DNA of 64,000 nt from the NCBI RefSeq assembly GCF_008806345.1, contig NZ_VZZJ01000002.1:336237-400236 (forward strand), written 5' to 3'. Below are positions 39,506 through 49,100 of this stretch, piece after piece. Origin of the DNA: Methylobacterium planeticum (GTDB taxonomy: Bacteria; Pseudomonadota; Alphaproteobacteria; Rhizobiales; Beijerinckiaceae). The translations under genes and the position numbers were made by a program. The notes beneath the pieces are model-generated. The model searched no databases. It saw nothing but the letters and a program-made list of their open reading frames with translations, and had not been told where the DNA came from. The first letter of the stretch is position 1. Every line of letters starts with the position of its first letter.

Positions 39506-39889
39506 ATGGCGCTGGTTCCGGTCGGGACGATGGCGGCGCTCGCCGCCGTGATGATCGTCAAGCACTACCTCGCCGATTTCGTGCTCCAGGGCGACTGGAT
39601 GGCCCGCGGCAAGGAGCGGGAGCGGGGCTGGCTCGTGCCGCTGACCGCGCACGCGGCCTGCCACGCGACCTTCACCCTCGGCGTCGCCCTGGTGGTGGCG
39701 CCGCGCCTGTGGTGGCTCGCCCTCGTGGATTTCGCCATCCATTTCAGCGTGGACCGCGCCAAGAGCGTGGTCTCCCGGAGGGGCGGCTGGACGCCGGCGC
39801 AGGTCCAGTTCTGGTGGCTGCTCGGCTTCGACCAGATGCTGCATGCCCTGACGGATATCGGCCTCGTGGCGGGCTTCCTCAGCCTCTAG
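39506..39889 (+). CDS. DUF3307 membrane protein
   Basis: 127 aa with about three hydrophobic segments. Family signature: KHYLADFVLQGDWMARGKER near the start, then LTAHAACHATFTLGVAL and LVDFAIHFSVDRAK, with conserved His/Asp residues inside the membrane. QFWWLLGFDQMLHALTD follows near the C-terminus. Function is unknown; the His/Asp-rich membrane helices could bind metal or catalyse a reaction. Monocistronic as far as visible. Confidence 0.88.
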   Translation: MALVPVGTMAALAAVMIVKHYLADFVLQGDWMARGKERERGWLVPLTAHAACHATFTLGVALVVAPRLWWLALVDFAIHFSVDRAKSVVSRRGGWTPAQVQFWWLLGFDQMLHALTDIGLVAGFLSL

Positions 39890-40148
39890 GCGGAGGCCGC
39901 GCCCGTCTCGGGCGGCGATCAGGCGGCGATCAGGGTCGAGGGCCCGCCCGCGCGCAGGCGATCGGGGTCGAGCGCGATCCGAGCCGGCGGCGGGCCGCCG
40001 AGGCGCGATTCGGCGCGGAATCGCCGCGACGGCGCCGGGCGCCCTTAAAGCCCGGGGCGATTTTGGTTAAGGATCCTCCGCTAAGAACGACGCAGGCGCG
40101 TTTCCCCTGTGCGCATCCCGGCGGGCGCAGGGTTCGGAGGTCATAGCG

Positions 40149-41774
40149 GTGAGCGAGGACGACCCGGAGATCCCCCCGCAGGACACGCCCTCGCACGAGG
40201 CGGCGCGGCCCGCCCAGGAGACCGCGCCGCCCGCCTGGGAGATCGTGCTGCCCGAGGAGGGCGCCACCGAGGATCTCGGCCAGTTCCTCGCCGAGCTCCT
40301 GCTGCCGGGCGACCTCGTGGCCCTCTCGGGCGGGCTCGGCGGCGGCAAGACCACCCTCGCGCGCGCGCTCATCCGGGCGCTCACGGGCGAGCCCGACCTC
40401 GACGTGCCGAGCCCGACCTTCACCCTGGTCCAGCCCTACGAGGCGCGGGGCGGGCGCTCCGTCGTGCACGCCGACCTCTACCGCCTGCGCGGCACGGACG
40501 AGCTCGTCGAGCTCGGCTTCGACGAGCTGACCGAGGACGCCATCACGCTCGTCGAGTGGCCGGAGCGCCTGCCGCCCCGCGACGGGCCGGTCCTCACGGT
40601 CGACCTCTCGCTCCGCCCCGAATTCGGCGAGGGCTCGCGCTTCGCCCGCATCGACGGCAGCGGCGGCATGCGCGCCCGCCTCGACCGGGCCCGGGCGGTC
40701 CACAAGCTCCTGATGCGCAGCGGCTGGGGCGAGGCCGAGCGCATCCCGATGCAGGGCGATGCCTCGACCCGCGCCTACGAGCGCCTGGTGAAGCCCGACG
40801 GCACGAGCGCCATCCTGGCGATCTCGCCGCCCCGCGCCGACGGGCCGCCGGTGCGCGACGGCAAGCCCTACAGCGCCATCGTCAAGCTCGCCGAGAGCGT
40901 CCACGCCTTCGTGGCCGTCGACCGGGGCCTGCGCGCCCTCGGCTTCTCGGCCCCGCGCATCTACGGCGAGGACCTCGCCCACGGTCTCCTCGTCCTCGAG
41001 GACCTCGGCACCGAGCCCGTGGTCGACGGCAACGGCGCGCGCTCGGAGCGCTACGCCGAGGCGACGCGGCTGCTCGCCAAGCTCCACGCCATGGAGCTGC
41101 CCGGCGTGCTGCCGGTGGCCGAGGGCATCGACCACGTGCTGCCGCCCTACGACATGGAGGCGCTGCTGTTCGAGGCCGAGCTGATGCCCGAATGGTACGC
41201 CCCGGCGATCCGCGGCGTCGCGCTGGCACCCGAGGCCCGCGCCGCGTTCGTCGGCCTCTGGGGCGAGGCCCTGCGCGGCGCGATCCCCGAGCGCCCGACC
41301 TGGACCCTGCGCGACTACCACTCGCCGAACCTGATCTGGCTGCCGGAGCGCACGGGGCTGGAGCGGATCGGCCTGATCGACTTCCAGGACGCCGTGATGG
41401 GCCACCCGGCCTACGACGTCGCCTCGCTGCTGCAGGATGCCCGCGTCGACACCAGCGCCGAGTTCGAGCTGCGCCTGCTCGGTCTCTACGCCCGCGAGCG
41501 CCGGGCCCGCGAGCCGGATTTCGACGTGCAGGGCTTCGCCCGCGCCTACGCGCTGCTGGCCGCCCAGCGCGCCACCAAGATCCTCGGCATCTTCGCCCGC
41601 CTGGACAAGCGCGACGGCAAGCCGGGCTACCTCGCCCACATCCCCCGCATCGAGGGCTACCTCGCCCGGAACCTCGCCCACCCGGCGCTCACGCGCCTGC
41701 GCCTCTGGCACGAGGCGCACCTGCCGGGCCTCGTCCTCCCGGGCCCCGAGCCGGCCCCCCGGCCCGAGGCCTGA
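40149..41774 (+). CDS. TsaE / AmgK bifunctional fusion
   Basis: 541 aa fusion. Residues ~35-165 are TsaE, the ATPase of the t6A tRNA-modification complex: Walker A GGLGGGKTTL (61-70), SPTFTLVQPYEA and LVEWPER. Residues ~185-541 are an aminoglycoside-phosphotransferase-fold kinase like AmgK (anomeric MurNAc/GlcNAc kinase), with GDASTRAYERL, catalytic D389 in RDYHSPNLIW and metal-site DFQDA at 411. Alphaproteobacterial genomes are known to carry this fusion. It precedes murU by 64 bp, which supports the cell-wall-sugar role. The start codon is GTG at 40149. Confidence 0.93.
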   Translation: MSEDDPEIPPQDTPSHEAARPAQETAPPAWEIVLPEEGATEDLGQFLAELLLPGDLVALSGGLGGGKTTLARALIRALTGEPDLDVPSPTFTLVQPYEARGGRSVVHADLYRLRGTDELVELGFDELTEDAITLVEWPERLPPRDGPVLTVDLSLRPEFGEGSRFARIDGSGGMRARLDRARAVHKLLMRSGWGEAERIPMQGDASTRAYERLVKPDGTSAILAISPPRADGPPVRDGKPYSAIVKLAESVHAFVAVDRGLRALGFSAPRIYGEDLAHGLLVLEDLGTEPVVDGNGARSERYAEATRLLAKLHAMELPGVLPVAEGIDHVLPPYDMEALLFEAELMPEWYAPAIRGVALAPEARAAFVGLWGEALRGAIPERPTWTLRDYHSPNLIWLPERTGLERIGLIDFQDAVMGHPAYDVASLLQDARVDTSAEFELRLLGLYARERRAREPDFDVQGFARAYALLAAQRATKILGIFARLDKRDGKPGYLAHIPRIEGYLARNLAHPALTRLRLWHEAHLPGLVLPGPEPAPRPEA

Positions 41775-41838
41775 GCGCCGCCCCTGCCTCGCCGCCCCCA
41801 CCCCGCCGCCAGCCCGCCCCACCCCGCACGAGCCCGAC

Positions 41839-42588
41839 ATGAGCGAGTCCGAGCCGACCCCGCCCGCCCTCACCCGCGCCTTCGTCCTCGCGGCGGGGCT
41901 CGGCAAGCGCATGCGCCCGGTCACCGCGACCCTGCCGAAGCCCCTCGTCGCGGTGGCCGGCAAGGCGCTCCTCGACCACGCCCTCGACCGGGCGGCGGAG
42001 GTCGGCATCACCGAGGCGGTCGTCAACGTGCACTGGCTCGCCGACCTCATCGAGGGCCATCTCGCCCGCCGCACCGAGGCGCCGGCGATCCGGATCTCGG
42101 ACGAGCGCGACGCCCTGCTGGAGACCGGCGGCGGCGTGAAGAAGGCGCTGCCCCTCCTCGGCCCCGACCCCTTCGTGGTCTTCAACGCCGATTCGTTCTG
42201 GCTCGAGGGCCCGGCCCCGAACCTCGCCCGCCTGGTCGCCGAGTGGGACCCGGAGGCGATGGACATCCTGCTCCTCGTCGCCCCCACCGCCACCAGCCTG
42301 GGCTACGAGGGGAAGGGCGATTTCGTGATGGGCCCGGACGGCGGCCTGGAGCGGCGCGGCGAGCGCGCGGTGGCGCCCTTCATCTACGCCGGCGTCGCGA
42401 TCTTGAAGCCGGCGCTCTTCGCCGACACCCCGGAGGGCAGCTTCTCCCTCAACCTCCTGTTCGACCGCGCCATCGACCGGGGCCGCCTGTTCGGCCTGCG
42501 CCTCGACGGGCAATGGCTCCACGTCGGCACCCCGGACGCGATCGCGGCCGCCGAGGAGCGGGTGCGCCTGAGCGCCCAGATCCCGTGA
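41839..42588 (+). CDS. murU: N-acetylmuramate-1-phosphate uridylyltransferase MurU
   Basis: 249 aa nucleotidyltransferase (NTP_transferase fold). Signature LAAGLGKRMRPVT (18-30) with KPLV, and the metal-binding Asp in VFNADSFW (D118). HVGTPDAI marks the C-terminal substrate region. Sugar-1-phosphate nucleotidyltransferases are hard to tell apart, but the position directly after amgK matches the AmgK-MurU recycling pathway that turns MurNAc into UDP-MurNAc while bypassing MurA. That pathway gives intrinsic fosfomycin tolerance in Pseudomonas. Confidence 0.88.
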   Translation: MSESEPTPPALTRAFVLAAGLGKRMRPVTATLPKPLVAVAGKALLDHALDRAAEVGITEAVVNVHWLADLIEGHLARRTEAPAIRISDERDALLETGGGVKKALPLLGPDPFVVFNADSFWLEGPAPNLARLVAEWDPEAMDILLLVAPTATSLGYEGKGDFVMGPDGGLERRGERAVAPFIYAGVAILKPALFADTPEGSFSLNLLFDRAIDRGRLFGLRLDGQWLHVGTPDAIAAAEERVRLSAQIP

Positions 42589-43042
42589 GGGCCGTGGCGG
42601 ACCTGCGCCGATTGCGGAACAGATGGCGAACAGATACACGTGCTCCGGCGACATGCGGAGATCGGCGACCGGAATGGGCATGACGATGCGCCACGCGCCC
42701 GACGGAGCCGGCGCGTGCGCGCCACCGCCCGCCCGCGCCTCCATCCCGGGCCCACGGATCGGCCTCGACGGCGACGCGCCCCGCCTCTCCCATCCGGGCG
42801 AGGTCGAATCCGCGATAGCGGAACAGGTGAGGGGTGCGGGTTATCCGGAGGGGTCGCCTCCCTCACCCCAACCCTCTCCCGGACGGGAGAGGGGGCGCGG
42901 CGTGCTTCCCGCGCCGGTTCCGACACGCGCCCGATCATCCGAGGCACCCCGGACCGAGGGCGCGGCGTGCCGCCCGCGCCCGATTGGACACCCGATCGCG
43001 TCGTCCCGGACCCCGCAATCGGCGGTCGCGCAGTGAAGCCTG
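42589..43042. other. Spacer between murU and addB with one REP-like element
   Basis: 454 bp. ORFs here are short, in several frames, and Arg/Pro-rich. The only structured part is the REP-like element described separately. The last ~100 bp leading to addB hold no clear promoter. Confidence 0.5.
42785..42900. repeat. REP-like palindromic intergenic element, copy A
   Basis: Contains GTCGAATCCGCGATAGCGGAA, then GGTGAGGG ... CCCTCACC arms, then CCTCTCCCGGACGGGAGAGG. The same block order occurs three more times at 49.7-50.1 kb. Confidence 0.85.
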
Positions 43043-46000
43043 ATGCCTGACTCCCGCCTGTTCACGGTTCCGCCCGGCGCGCCGTTCCTTCCGGCGCTGG
43101 CCGAGGCGCTGATCTCCGGGGGCCTCGTCGGCGATCTCGGGGCGGACCCGCTGGCGCTCGCGGGGGTGACCATCTACCTGCCGACGCGCCGCGCCGCGCG
43201 GGCGCTCGCGGCGGTCCTGGCCGGGCGTCTCGGCGCCGCCGCCCTGCTGCCGCGGATGGTCCCCCTCGGGGAGGCCGACGAGGCCGAGCTCGATCTGGCC
43301 GCCAACCCGCTGCTGGAGAACGGGCCGGACGCGCTCGCCCCCTCGATGCCGCCGCTGGAGCGCCGCCTGATCCTCGCCCGCCTGGTCCAGGCCTGGGCCG
43401 AGACCGTCGACCGCAAGCTCCTGCCCATCGACGACGACGTGCCCTTCCTGGTGCCGTCCTCGCCCTCGGACGCGGTCGGCCTCGCGGCGGATCTCGAGCG
43501 GCTGATGGATGCGCTCACGGTCGAGGGGCTGCCCTGGAGCGAGATCGGCAGCGCCGTCGAGGCCGAGTACTCGCGGTATTTCGGCCTGACCCTCGACTTC
43601 GTCCGCATCGCCGCCGAGGCCTGGCCGCGGATCCTGGCCGAGCGCGGCATGAGCGATCCGGTCTCGCGCGCCCGCACCCTGGTGCTGGCGGAGGCCGAGC
43701 GCCTGCGGCGCGACCGCCCCGGGGACCCGGTCGTGGTGGCGGGCTCCACCGGCTCGGTGCCGGCGACCGCGCGGCTGATCGCGGCGGTGGCGGGCCTGCC
43801 CCGCGGCGCCGTGGTGCTGCCCGGCCTCGACCTCGACCTCGATGCGGGGGGCTGGGACGCGATCGAGACCGGCGAGGGCTTCGCGCGGGAGATCGCCCAC
43901 GGGCACCCGCAGGCGGTGCTGCACCGCCTGATCGGCGCCGGGGGCCTGACCCTGCCGCGCGCGGCCGTGACGGCGCTCGGCGCACCCGATGCGGAGGCCC
44001 GCGCCCGGGCGCGCCTCCTGTCGCAGGCCCTGCGCCCGGCCGAGACCACCGATGCCTGGGCCCGGATCGCCGGGCCGGAGCGGGCCGGGATCGCCGCGGG
44101 GGGCCTCGCCGGCCTCGCGGTGGCGGAGGCCGCCGACGAGCGCGAGGAAGCCCTGATCGCCGCCATCGCCCTGCGCGAGACCCTGGAGGTCCCGGGCGCC
44201 ACCGCGGCCCTGATCACCCCCGATCGCGGGCTCGCCACCCGGGTCGCGGCGGAACTCGCCCGCTGGGGCATCGTCGCCGAGGATTCGGCCGGCCTGGCGC
44301 TGGCCCGCAGCCCCGCCGGGCGCCTGGCGCGGCTCGCCGCGGAGCTCGCCGCCGAGATGCATCCGGCCCGCCTGATCACGCTGCTCTCCCACCCGCTGGT
44401 GCGCCTCGGCCTGCCCCGGGCCGAGGTGGTGCGGGGCGCCGCCGCCCTCGAGATCGGCGTGCTGCGCGGCCCCGCCCCGGCCCCGGACTTCGCGGGCCTG
44501 CGCCGGGCGCTCGCGGAGGCCCGCGTCCCGCGGCCGGGCGAGCGCCGCCCCCGCGCGAAGCGGCGCCTGACCGAGATCGACTGGGACCTCGCCGAGATCC
44601 TCGTCGCGCGCCTGGAGCACGCCTTCGCGGGCTTCCCCGGGCCGGATGCGCGCGGCCCCTGCAACCTCGTCGAGGCCGCGGGCCGCCACCGGGAGACCTG
44701 CGACTGGCTCATCGCCGGCCCGGAGGCGGAGGAGCCGCCGGCCGATCCCTCCCTCGGCTGCCTCGACAGCCTGTTCGACGAGCTCGGCATGGCCGAGCCC
44801 GGCCTGCTGCCGGGGCGCTTCGGCGACTACCCGGCCTTCTTCACCGCCCTGGCGCGGGAGCGGGTGGTGCCCTGCGCCGGGGCGGCGCCGCATCCGCGCC
44901 TGCGCATCCTCGGCCTCCTCGAGGCCCGCCTCCTCACCGCCGACCGGGTGGTGCTCGGCGGCCTCGACGAGGGCGTCTGGCCGATGAAGACGACCACCGA
45001 CGCCTTCCTGAACCGGCCCATGCGCGAGCGCGTCGGCCTCAACCCGCCCGAGCGCCGCATCGGCCAGAGCGCGCATGATTTCGTCCAGGCGCTGGGCACC
45101 CGCGACGCGGTGATCACCCGCGCGGCCAAGCGCGAGGGCTCGCCGACCGTGCCCTCGCGCTTCCTCCAGCGGATGCGCGCCTTCGTGGGCGAGGACGCCT
45201 GGGCGGGCGCGCTCCGGGCGGGCGGGCGCCTCGCCGCCTACGCGGCGGCCCTCGACACGGCGCCGCCGCAGCCGCGCCTGACCCAGCCCGCACCCAAGGC
45301 CGACCCGGCCCTGTTCCCGCGCAGCCTCAGCGTCACCGAGATCGAGACCCTGGTGCGCGACCCCTACGTGATCTTCGCCCGCCACGTGCTCGGGCTCGAC
45401 CCGCTCGAGCCCGTGGCCGCCCTCCCCGGCGCCAGCGATCGCGGCACCCTGATCCACGAGATTTTTGGTACATTTGCCAAACAATATCCTGGGCAAATTC
45501 CTGATGTGGCCTTGGCGCGCGAGTACCTGACGAACATTGCGGTCAACATTTTCGCTGAAATAGAGAATACTTATCCGAGCCTTTACGCTGAGTGGTCGCC
45601 GCGTTATCAGCGTTTGCAGGGTGAGTACTTCCCATGGGAGATCGAGCGTCGAAAAGATATTCTCAGCATCCACCCGGAGATCTCCGGCAAGTGGGTGATC
45701 CCGATGGGCGCCGAGAGCTTCACCCTGCGGGCCCGCGCCGACCGGATCGAGCGCCGCCGCGACGGGGGGGCCTGCATCGTCGACTTCAAGACCGGCGCCC
45801 CCCCGAGCAACAAGGAGGTCTATGCGGGCTTCTCGCCCCAGCTGACGCTGGAGGCCGCCATGCTGATGGCCGGCGCCTTCGAGGGCGTGCCGGCGGCCGG
45901 GACCAGCCCGGATCTCCTCTACCTCTACGCCTCGGGCGGCCGGAAGCCGCTGACGGCGCTGCCCCTCAAGCCGCCGCGGGGCGACGACCGGCCGGTCGAG

Positions 46001-46171
46001 GCGATCGTGGCCGAGCATGCCGAGCGCCTGCGCGGCCTCGTCGCCCGCTTCCTCACGGGGGACGCGGCCTACGTCTCCCGGCCCTATCCGAAATACGCCC
46101 GCGCCTACGGCGATTACGACCACCTCGCGCGGGTGCTCGAATGGTCGCTCGGCGGTGAGGGAGAAGGCTGA
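43043..46171 (+). CDS. addB: Double-strand break repair protein AddB
   Basis: 1042 aa, alphaproteobacterial AddB, the partner of AddA in processing double-strand ends for RecA. Family blocks: IYLPTRRAARALAAVLAGRLG near the start; VVVAGSTGSVPATARLIAAV; LGGLDEGVWP; and a C-terminal RecB-type nuclease core RGTLIHEIF...ACIVDFKTGAPP with the catalytic D-x-K. The stop overlaps the addA start by one base (TGATG), so the genes are coupled. Codons for residues ~807-876 are AT-rich and unlike the rest (see the separate entry), but the frame and family pattern are kept. Confidence 0.95.
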   Translation: MPDSRLFTVPPGAPFLPALAEALISGGLVGDLGADPLALAGVTIYLPTRRAARALAAVLAGRLGAAALLPRMVPLGEADEAELDLAANPLLENGPDALAPSMPPLERRLILARLVQAWAETVDRKLLPIDDDVPFLVPSSPSDAVGLAADLERLMDALTVEGLPWSEIGSAVEAEYSRYFGLTLDFVRIAAEAWPRILAERGMSDPVSRARTLVLAEAERLRRDRPGDPVVVAGSTGSVPATARLIAAVAGLPRGAVVLPGLDLDLDAGGWDAIETGEGFAREIAHGHPQAVLHRLIGAGGLTLPRAAVTALGAPDAEARARARLLSQALRPAETTDAWARIAGPERAGIAAGGLAGLAVAEAADEREEALIAAIALRETLEVPGATAALITPDRGLATRVAAELARWGIVAEDSAGLALARSPAGRLARLAAELAAEMHPARLITLLSHPLVRLGLPRAEVVRGAAALEIGVLRGPAPAPDFAGLRRALAEARVPRPGERRPRAKRRLTEIDWDLAEILVARLEHAFAGFPGPDARGPCNLVEAAGRHRETCDWLIAGPEAEEPPADPSLGCLDSLFDELGMAEPGLLPGRFGDYPAFFTALARERVVPCAGAAPHPRLRILGLLEARLLTADRVVLGGLDEGVWPMKTTTDAFLNRPMRERVGLNPPERRIGQSAHDFVQALGTRDAVITRAAKREGSPTVPSRFLQRMRAFVGEDAWAGALRAGGRLAAYAAALDTAPPQPRLTQPAPKADPALFPRSLSVTEIETLVRDPYVIFARHVLGLDPLEPVAALPGASDRGTLIHEIFGTFAKQYPGQIPDVALAREYLTNIAVNIFAEIENTYPSLYAEWSPRYQRLQGEYFPWEIERRKDILSIHPEISGKWVIPMGAESFTLRARADRIERRRDGGACIVDFKTGAPPSNKEVYAGFSPQLTLEAAMLMAGAFEGVPAAGTSPDLLYLYASGGRKPLTALPLKPPRGDDRPVEAIVAEHAERLRGLVARFLTGDAAYVSRPYPKYARAYGDYDHLARVLEWSLGGEGEG
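45461..45670 (+). other. Low-GC patch inside addB
   Basis: I counted 101 G/C of 210 bases (48%), against well over 70% on both sides. Codons such as AAA, CAA, TTT, ATT, ATA, AAT, ACT, TTG and CGA, rare elsewhere in the window, cluster here. The change is sharp at both ends: left after GATCCACGAG, right before CACCCGGAGATCTCC. The patch encodes IFGTFAKQYPGQIP through DILSI, directly after the nuclease-domain GTLIHE motif, and stays in frame. Confidence 0.9.
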
Positions 46172-49100
46172 TGACGCTGCCGCGCGAGGTCTTCATCGTC
46201 GACGCTTTGACCGAGGCGGCCCAGCGCCGGGCCGCGGACCCGCGCGCCTCGGCCTGGGTCTCGGCCAATGCCGGGGCGGGCAAGACCAAGGTCCTCACCG
46301 ACCGGGTGGTGCGCCTCCTCCTCGACGGGGCGGCGCCGGGGCGGATCCTCTGCCTCACCTTCACCAAGGCGGCGGCCGCCAACATGTCGATCCGCGTCTT
46401 CCGGCGCCTCGGGCGCTGGGTGACCCTCGACGACGCGGCGCTCACGGAGGAGCTGTCCGGGCTCACCGGCGAGCGGCCCTCGCGCCAGCGCCTCGAGGCC
46501 GCGCGCCGCCTCTTCGCCCGCGCCGTCGAGACCCCGGGCGGCCTCAAGATCGAGACCCTGCACGCGCTCTGCGAGCGGCTGCTGCACATGTTCCCCTTCG
46601 AGGCGAACGTGCCCGCCCGCTTCGTCGTCCTCGACGAGAACCAATCGCGCGAGGCCTTCGCGATCGAGACCGACAACGTCCTGGCCGACGCGATCACGGG
46701 CGGCCACCCGGAGCTCGAGGCCGCCCACGCCATCGTGGCGCCGGAGGCCGCGGGCGACGCCCTCCGCCGGGCGATCCGGGCGGCGATCCAGGCCCGCACC
46801 GTGCTGGCGCACCGCGAAGGCCTCGGGCCGCAATTCGCCGGGCTGTCGCGGGCGCTCGGCCTCGCGGCCGGGGAGGGCGCGGAGCGGATCGAGGCCCGCA
46901 TCCTCGAGCGCCTCGACGACTGGACGAGCGCGCTCGACGCCCTGCGCACGGGGAAGGCCACGGACGAGGGGCTGGCCGACGGGCTGGCGCAGGCCGCCGC
47001 CGCCCGGGATGCGGGGGACGGGGCCGGGGCGCTCGACGCCTACCGGGGGGTCTTCTTCACCCAGAAGGACGAGCCGAAATCGGCCAAGAGCCTCGGCACC
47101 AAGGCGGTGCCCGAGGACATCCGCGCGGCGCTCGCCGCCGAGCGTGACCGGCTGGAGGGCCTGTTCGACCGCCTGCGGGGCGCCCGCGCCGAGGCCCGCA
47201 CCCGGGCCCTGTTCACCCTGGCGGCCGAGATCCACCGCCGCGTCGAGGCCCAGAAGGCCCGGCTCGGCGCCCTCGATTTCGACGACCTGATCCACAAGAC
47301 CCTCGACCTGCTCTCGCGGGTCGGGGCGTCCTGGGTGCTGTACAAGCTCGACCGCGGCGTCGACCACGTGCTGATCGACGAGGCGCAGGACACGAACCCG
47401 CACCAGTGGGAGATCCTGCGCCGCATCACCGCCGAGTTCGCGGCGGGCGAGGGCGCCCGGGCGGTGGCGCGCACCCGCTTCGCGGTCGGGGACCCGAAGC
47501 AGTCGATCTACAGCTTCCAGGGCGCCGAGCCCCGCGAGTTCGAGATCACGCGCCGGGCCTGGGCCGCTGATGCCCGCGCGGCCGAGCTGCCCTTCGCGGA
47601 CGTGGACCTGACCCTGTCCTTCCGCTCGAGCCGCGGGGTGCTGCGGGCGGTGGACGCCACCTTCGCGATCCCCGACCATTACGGCGGCCTCTCCTTCGAC
47701 GACGCCGCCACCGGCACGGTGCACACCACCGCCCGCGGCGCGGCCCCCGGCGCGGTCGAGCTCTGGCCGATCGAGGAGCCCGCCGAGGAGGTCGAGCCCG
47801 ATGCCTGGACCGCCCCGGTCGACGCCCCCGAGGCCAACGCCCCGGCGATCCGTACCGCGCGCCGCATCGCCCGCGCGGTGAAGGCCTGGACCACGCAGGG
47901 CGACGTGCGGGGCCATCGCCGCCGCCCCGGCGAGATCCTGATCCTGGTGCGCAAGCGCGGGGCCGCCTTCGAGGAGGTGATCCGCGCCCTGAAGGGCCTC
48001 GGCGTGCCGGTGGCGGGGCAGGACCGGCTCGACGTCGCGGCCCATATCGCGGTCAACGACCTCGTGGCGGTGGGCCGCGCCGGGCTCCTGCCCGCCGACG
48101 ACCTCACCCTCGCCTCCGCCCTCAAGACGCCGCTGGTCGGGCTCACCGACGGCGACCTCGTGCGCGTCGCGGGCCGGCGCGAGCTCTCGGAGACCCTGGA
48201 GGACGCCCTCCACCGCCACGCCCGCGCCGGGGACACGGCGGCGTTGCGCGGCCTCGACGCCCTGCGGGGCTGGATCGCGCTCGCCGGCGCGCAGGGGCCC
48301 TTCGGCTTCTACGCCGCGCTGCTCGGGCCGCAGCAGGGCCGCGCCCGCCTCGTGGCGCGCCTCGGCGGCGAGGCCGGGGACGCCATCGACGTGTTCCTGG
48401 CCGCCGCCGCCCAGGCCGAGCAGGGCAGCGACGCGCCCTCCCTCGGCGGCTTCCTCGCCCGCTACGCCGGCCCGACCGGGCGGGGGGAGGGGGGCCACAC
48501 GGTCAAGCGCGACCTCGAATCCGGGCGCGACGAGGTCCGGGTCATGACGGTCCACGGGGCCAAGGGCCTGGAGGCGCCGGTCGTCGTGGTGATCGACGGC
48601 TGCGAGCCGCTCGGCCGCAACGACCCGCCGCTCCTGCCGATGGGGGGCGCGCCCGAGCCGGACGGCGCGGCGCTGCCGCCGGTCTGGTCGAGCGCCAAGG
48701 CCTACGATTGCGCGGCGATCGCGCAGGCGCGCGCGGCGCTCCAGGCCCGCGCCCGCGAGGAGCACAACCGCCTGCTCTACGTCGCCATGACCCGGGCGGC
48801 CGACCGGCTCGTGATCGCCCCCTATCGCGGGCGCGACCGGGAGACCGAGGCCTCGTGGTGCAGGATGATCCGCACCGGCCTCGACCGCGCCTTCGGCCCC
48901 GGCGAGGCGCTCGAGACCGCCTACGGCCCGATCACCCTCTGGCCCGAGGGCGAATCCGCCGATCCGGGCCTGACGCCCGCCGAGGCCGAGGCCGCGCCGG
49001 CGCCGCCCCCGGCCTGGCTCCGGGCGCCGGTCGCCCCGGAGATCGAGGCCGCCCCGCCGCTCACCCCCTCGGGGGCGCTCCGCGCGGCGGACGGCCAGCG

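Noticed and set aside
42623..43036. ORFs in the murU-addB spacer
   Set aside because: They cover a REP-like element and are Pro/Arg-rich; competing frames on both strands look equally poor.
42935..46123. 1062-aa ORF antisense to addB
   Set aside because: Shadow frame without motifs. It does cross the low-GC patch, but shows no change in protein character there that would suggest coding.
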